A stretch of DNA of 12,069 nucleotides from CAVPEV01 sp963703555 (lineage in GTDB: Bacteria > Actinomycetota > Actinomycetes > Actinomycetales > Cellulomonadaceae). The translations under genes were made by a program, and so were the position numbers. Location of the stretch: assembly GCA_963703555.1 (NCBI GenBank), contig CAVPEV010000011.1, forward strand, positions 1 to 12,069, given 5' to 3'. Of the stretch, positions 11,386 to 12,069 are shown one piece after another (positions within the stretch are counted from its first letter, which is position 1; each line of letters begins with the position of its first letter). A model generated the notes under the pieces. It searched no databases, was not told where the DNA came from, and saw only the letters and a program-made list of their open reading frames with translations.

Positions 11386-12069
11386 TCATATCGGGCGCAC
11401 CTCTCCGACGAGAGGTCTTCCCCACTTGACGAGATTGATCATCGCCAGCATGGCAAAGGCCCGGTTCGCGTTCTTCTCAAGACCGCGATAGCGAACCTTG
11501 GCGAAACCCCACAGCCGCTTCAAGGTCAGGAACGGATGCTCCACCTTGGAACGGACAGCAGACTTTCGCCGATTCGTTTCCTTGTCGGCATCGCTCAGTG
11601 GGCGGTTCTTGTACGCGCGTCGGTTGGTGAAGTCGCGCGCCTTCGGTGCAATCTCCCGCAGCCGCTCGCGCTGTTCCTTGCCTCGATAAGCGCTGTCACC
11701 GTAGAAGCGGGTTTCATTCCCATGCAGCAAGTTCGGCACCTCGTGGCGGTCATGGACATTGGCCGCTGTGACGCTGGCGCTGTGGATCAAGCCACTGGCG
11801 CTATCCACGCCGATGTGGAGCTTCATACCGAAGTGCCACTGATTGCCCTTCTTGGTTTGGTGCATCTCTGGATCGCGGGTCTTGTCCTGGTTCTTGACCG
11901 AGGGCGGCGCTGCGATCAGCGTCGCATCCACAATCGTCCCGTTGGGAGAGCGCGTCCCGTTCGCCTGCAACAGCGTGCCATTCTTTGGCGAACATCGCTG
12001 CCCCAAGGTCGTGGGCTTCGAGCAGGTGACGGAAGTTCAGCAGTGTCCCGGCATCGGCCACCCGTTCCT
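11386..12069 (-). pseudogene. IS5-family DDE transposase, frameshifted and cut by the window edge
   Basis: The main frame (11386-12006) carries the DDE_Tnp_1 core of IS5-group enzymes. It shows TIVDATLIAAP (first catalytic Asp), RDPEMHQTKKGNQWHFGMK and HIGVD, FYGDSAYRG (second Asp), SKVEHPFLTLKRLWGFAKVRYRG (catalytic Glu, with the K/R tail) and the C-terminus RPLVGEVRPI. The upstream part, GTLLNFRHLLEAHDLGAAMFAK, lies in a different frame from 12061 down to about 11985. Joining FAK to NGTLLQANG needs a +1 change at the AAA of 11984-11986, as though one A were extra. So the copy is inactive, or uses recoding, or contains a base-calling error. The N-terminal DNA-binding part lies beyond the window. 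Confidence 0.85.

Larger units (their letters stand above)
11346..12069 (-). mobile_element. IS5-family insertion sequence, partial
   Basis: This element carries an IS5-type transposase on the minus strand and runs out of the window on the right. The left boundary is inferred from the loss of the GNAT frame around 11340-11350. I could not identify a terminal inverted repeat pair because the other end is not in the window. Between the transposase stop and the boundary there is a strong small palindrome at 11364-11377. Insertion disrupted an integron cassette. Confidence 0.75.

Noticed and set aside
1..12069. CRISPR arrays, tRNA or rRNA genes
   Set aside because: No regularly spaced repeats, no tRNA-like cloverleaf ends and no rRNA signature sequences were seen by eye on either strand.

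Overview
The window is a mosaic of two unlike pieces of DNA joined at about position 10396. Bases 1-10396 look like the chromosome of a very GC-rich actinobacterium. Codons mostly end in G or C, GTG starts are common, some starts look leaderless, and the protein families fit Micrococcales (Cellulomonas-like, my inference). Bases 10397-12069 are visibly richer in A+T. They carry integron gene cassettes and an IS5-family insertion sequence of the kind common in Proteobacteria.

Left part, in order: the end of a SLOG/TIGR00725-family gene; a small Rv0909/MT0933-type antitoxin-like gene; a convergent HAD phosphatase; a roughly 495-base divergent intergenic region; an old-yellow-enzyme NADPH:flavin oxidoreductase; a convergent two-component pair (NarL-type regulator and HisKA_3 kinase, kinase first, minus strand); a divergent DUF4352 membrane-anchored protein; a class IV PLP enzyme (aminodeoxychorismate lyase-like); a small secreted or anchored protein of unknown function; and a long fusion of a circularly permuted ATP-grasp with an Alpha-E domain. 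The fusion overlaps by ATGA the start of a transglutaminase-type gene. That gene is cut off after 32 codons at the junction.

Right part, read on the minus strand (right to left): a frameshifted, window-truncated IS5-type transposase; the 3' end of a GNAT-like cassette gene broken by the IS, with its TAA stop inside an attC site; attC (11049-11111); one complete cassette of 455 bp encoding a 95-residue protein with one membrane segment; attC (10594-10680); and the start of another cassette whose gene runs into the actinobacterial DNA. The cassette boundaries obey the integron rule: the R'' core of the complete cassette is the exact reverse complement of the core at its start. No integrase, attI or cassette promoter is in the window.

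The main open question is whether the junction at about 10396 is a real acquisition of a cassette-array fragment by an actinobacterium or an assembly chimera. Nothing at the junction (no terminal repeat, target duplication or core site) identifies a mechanism, so both remain possible.
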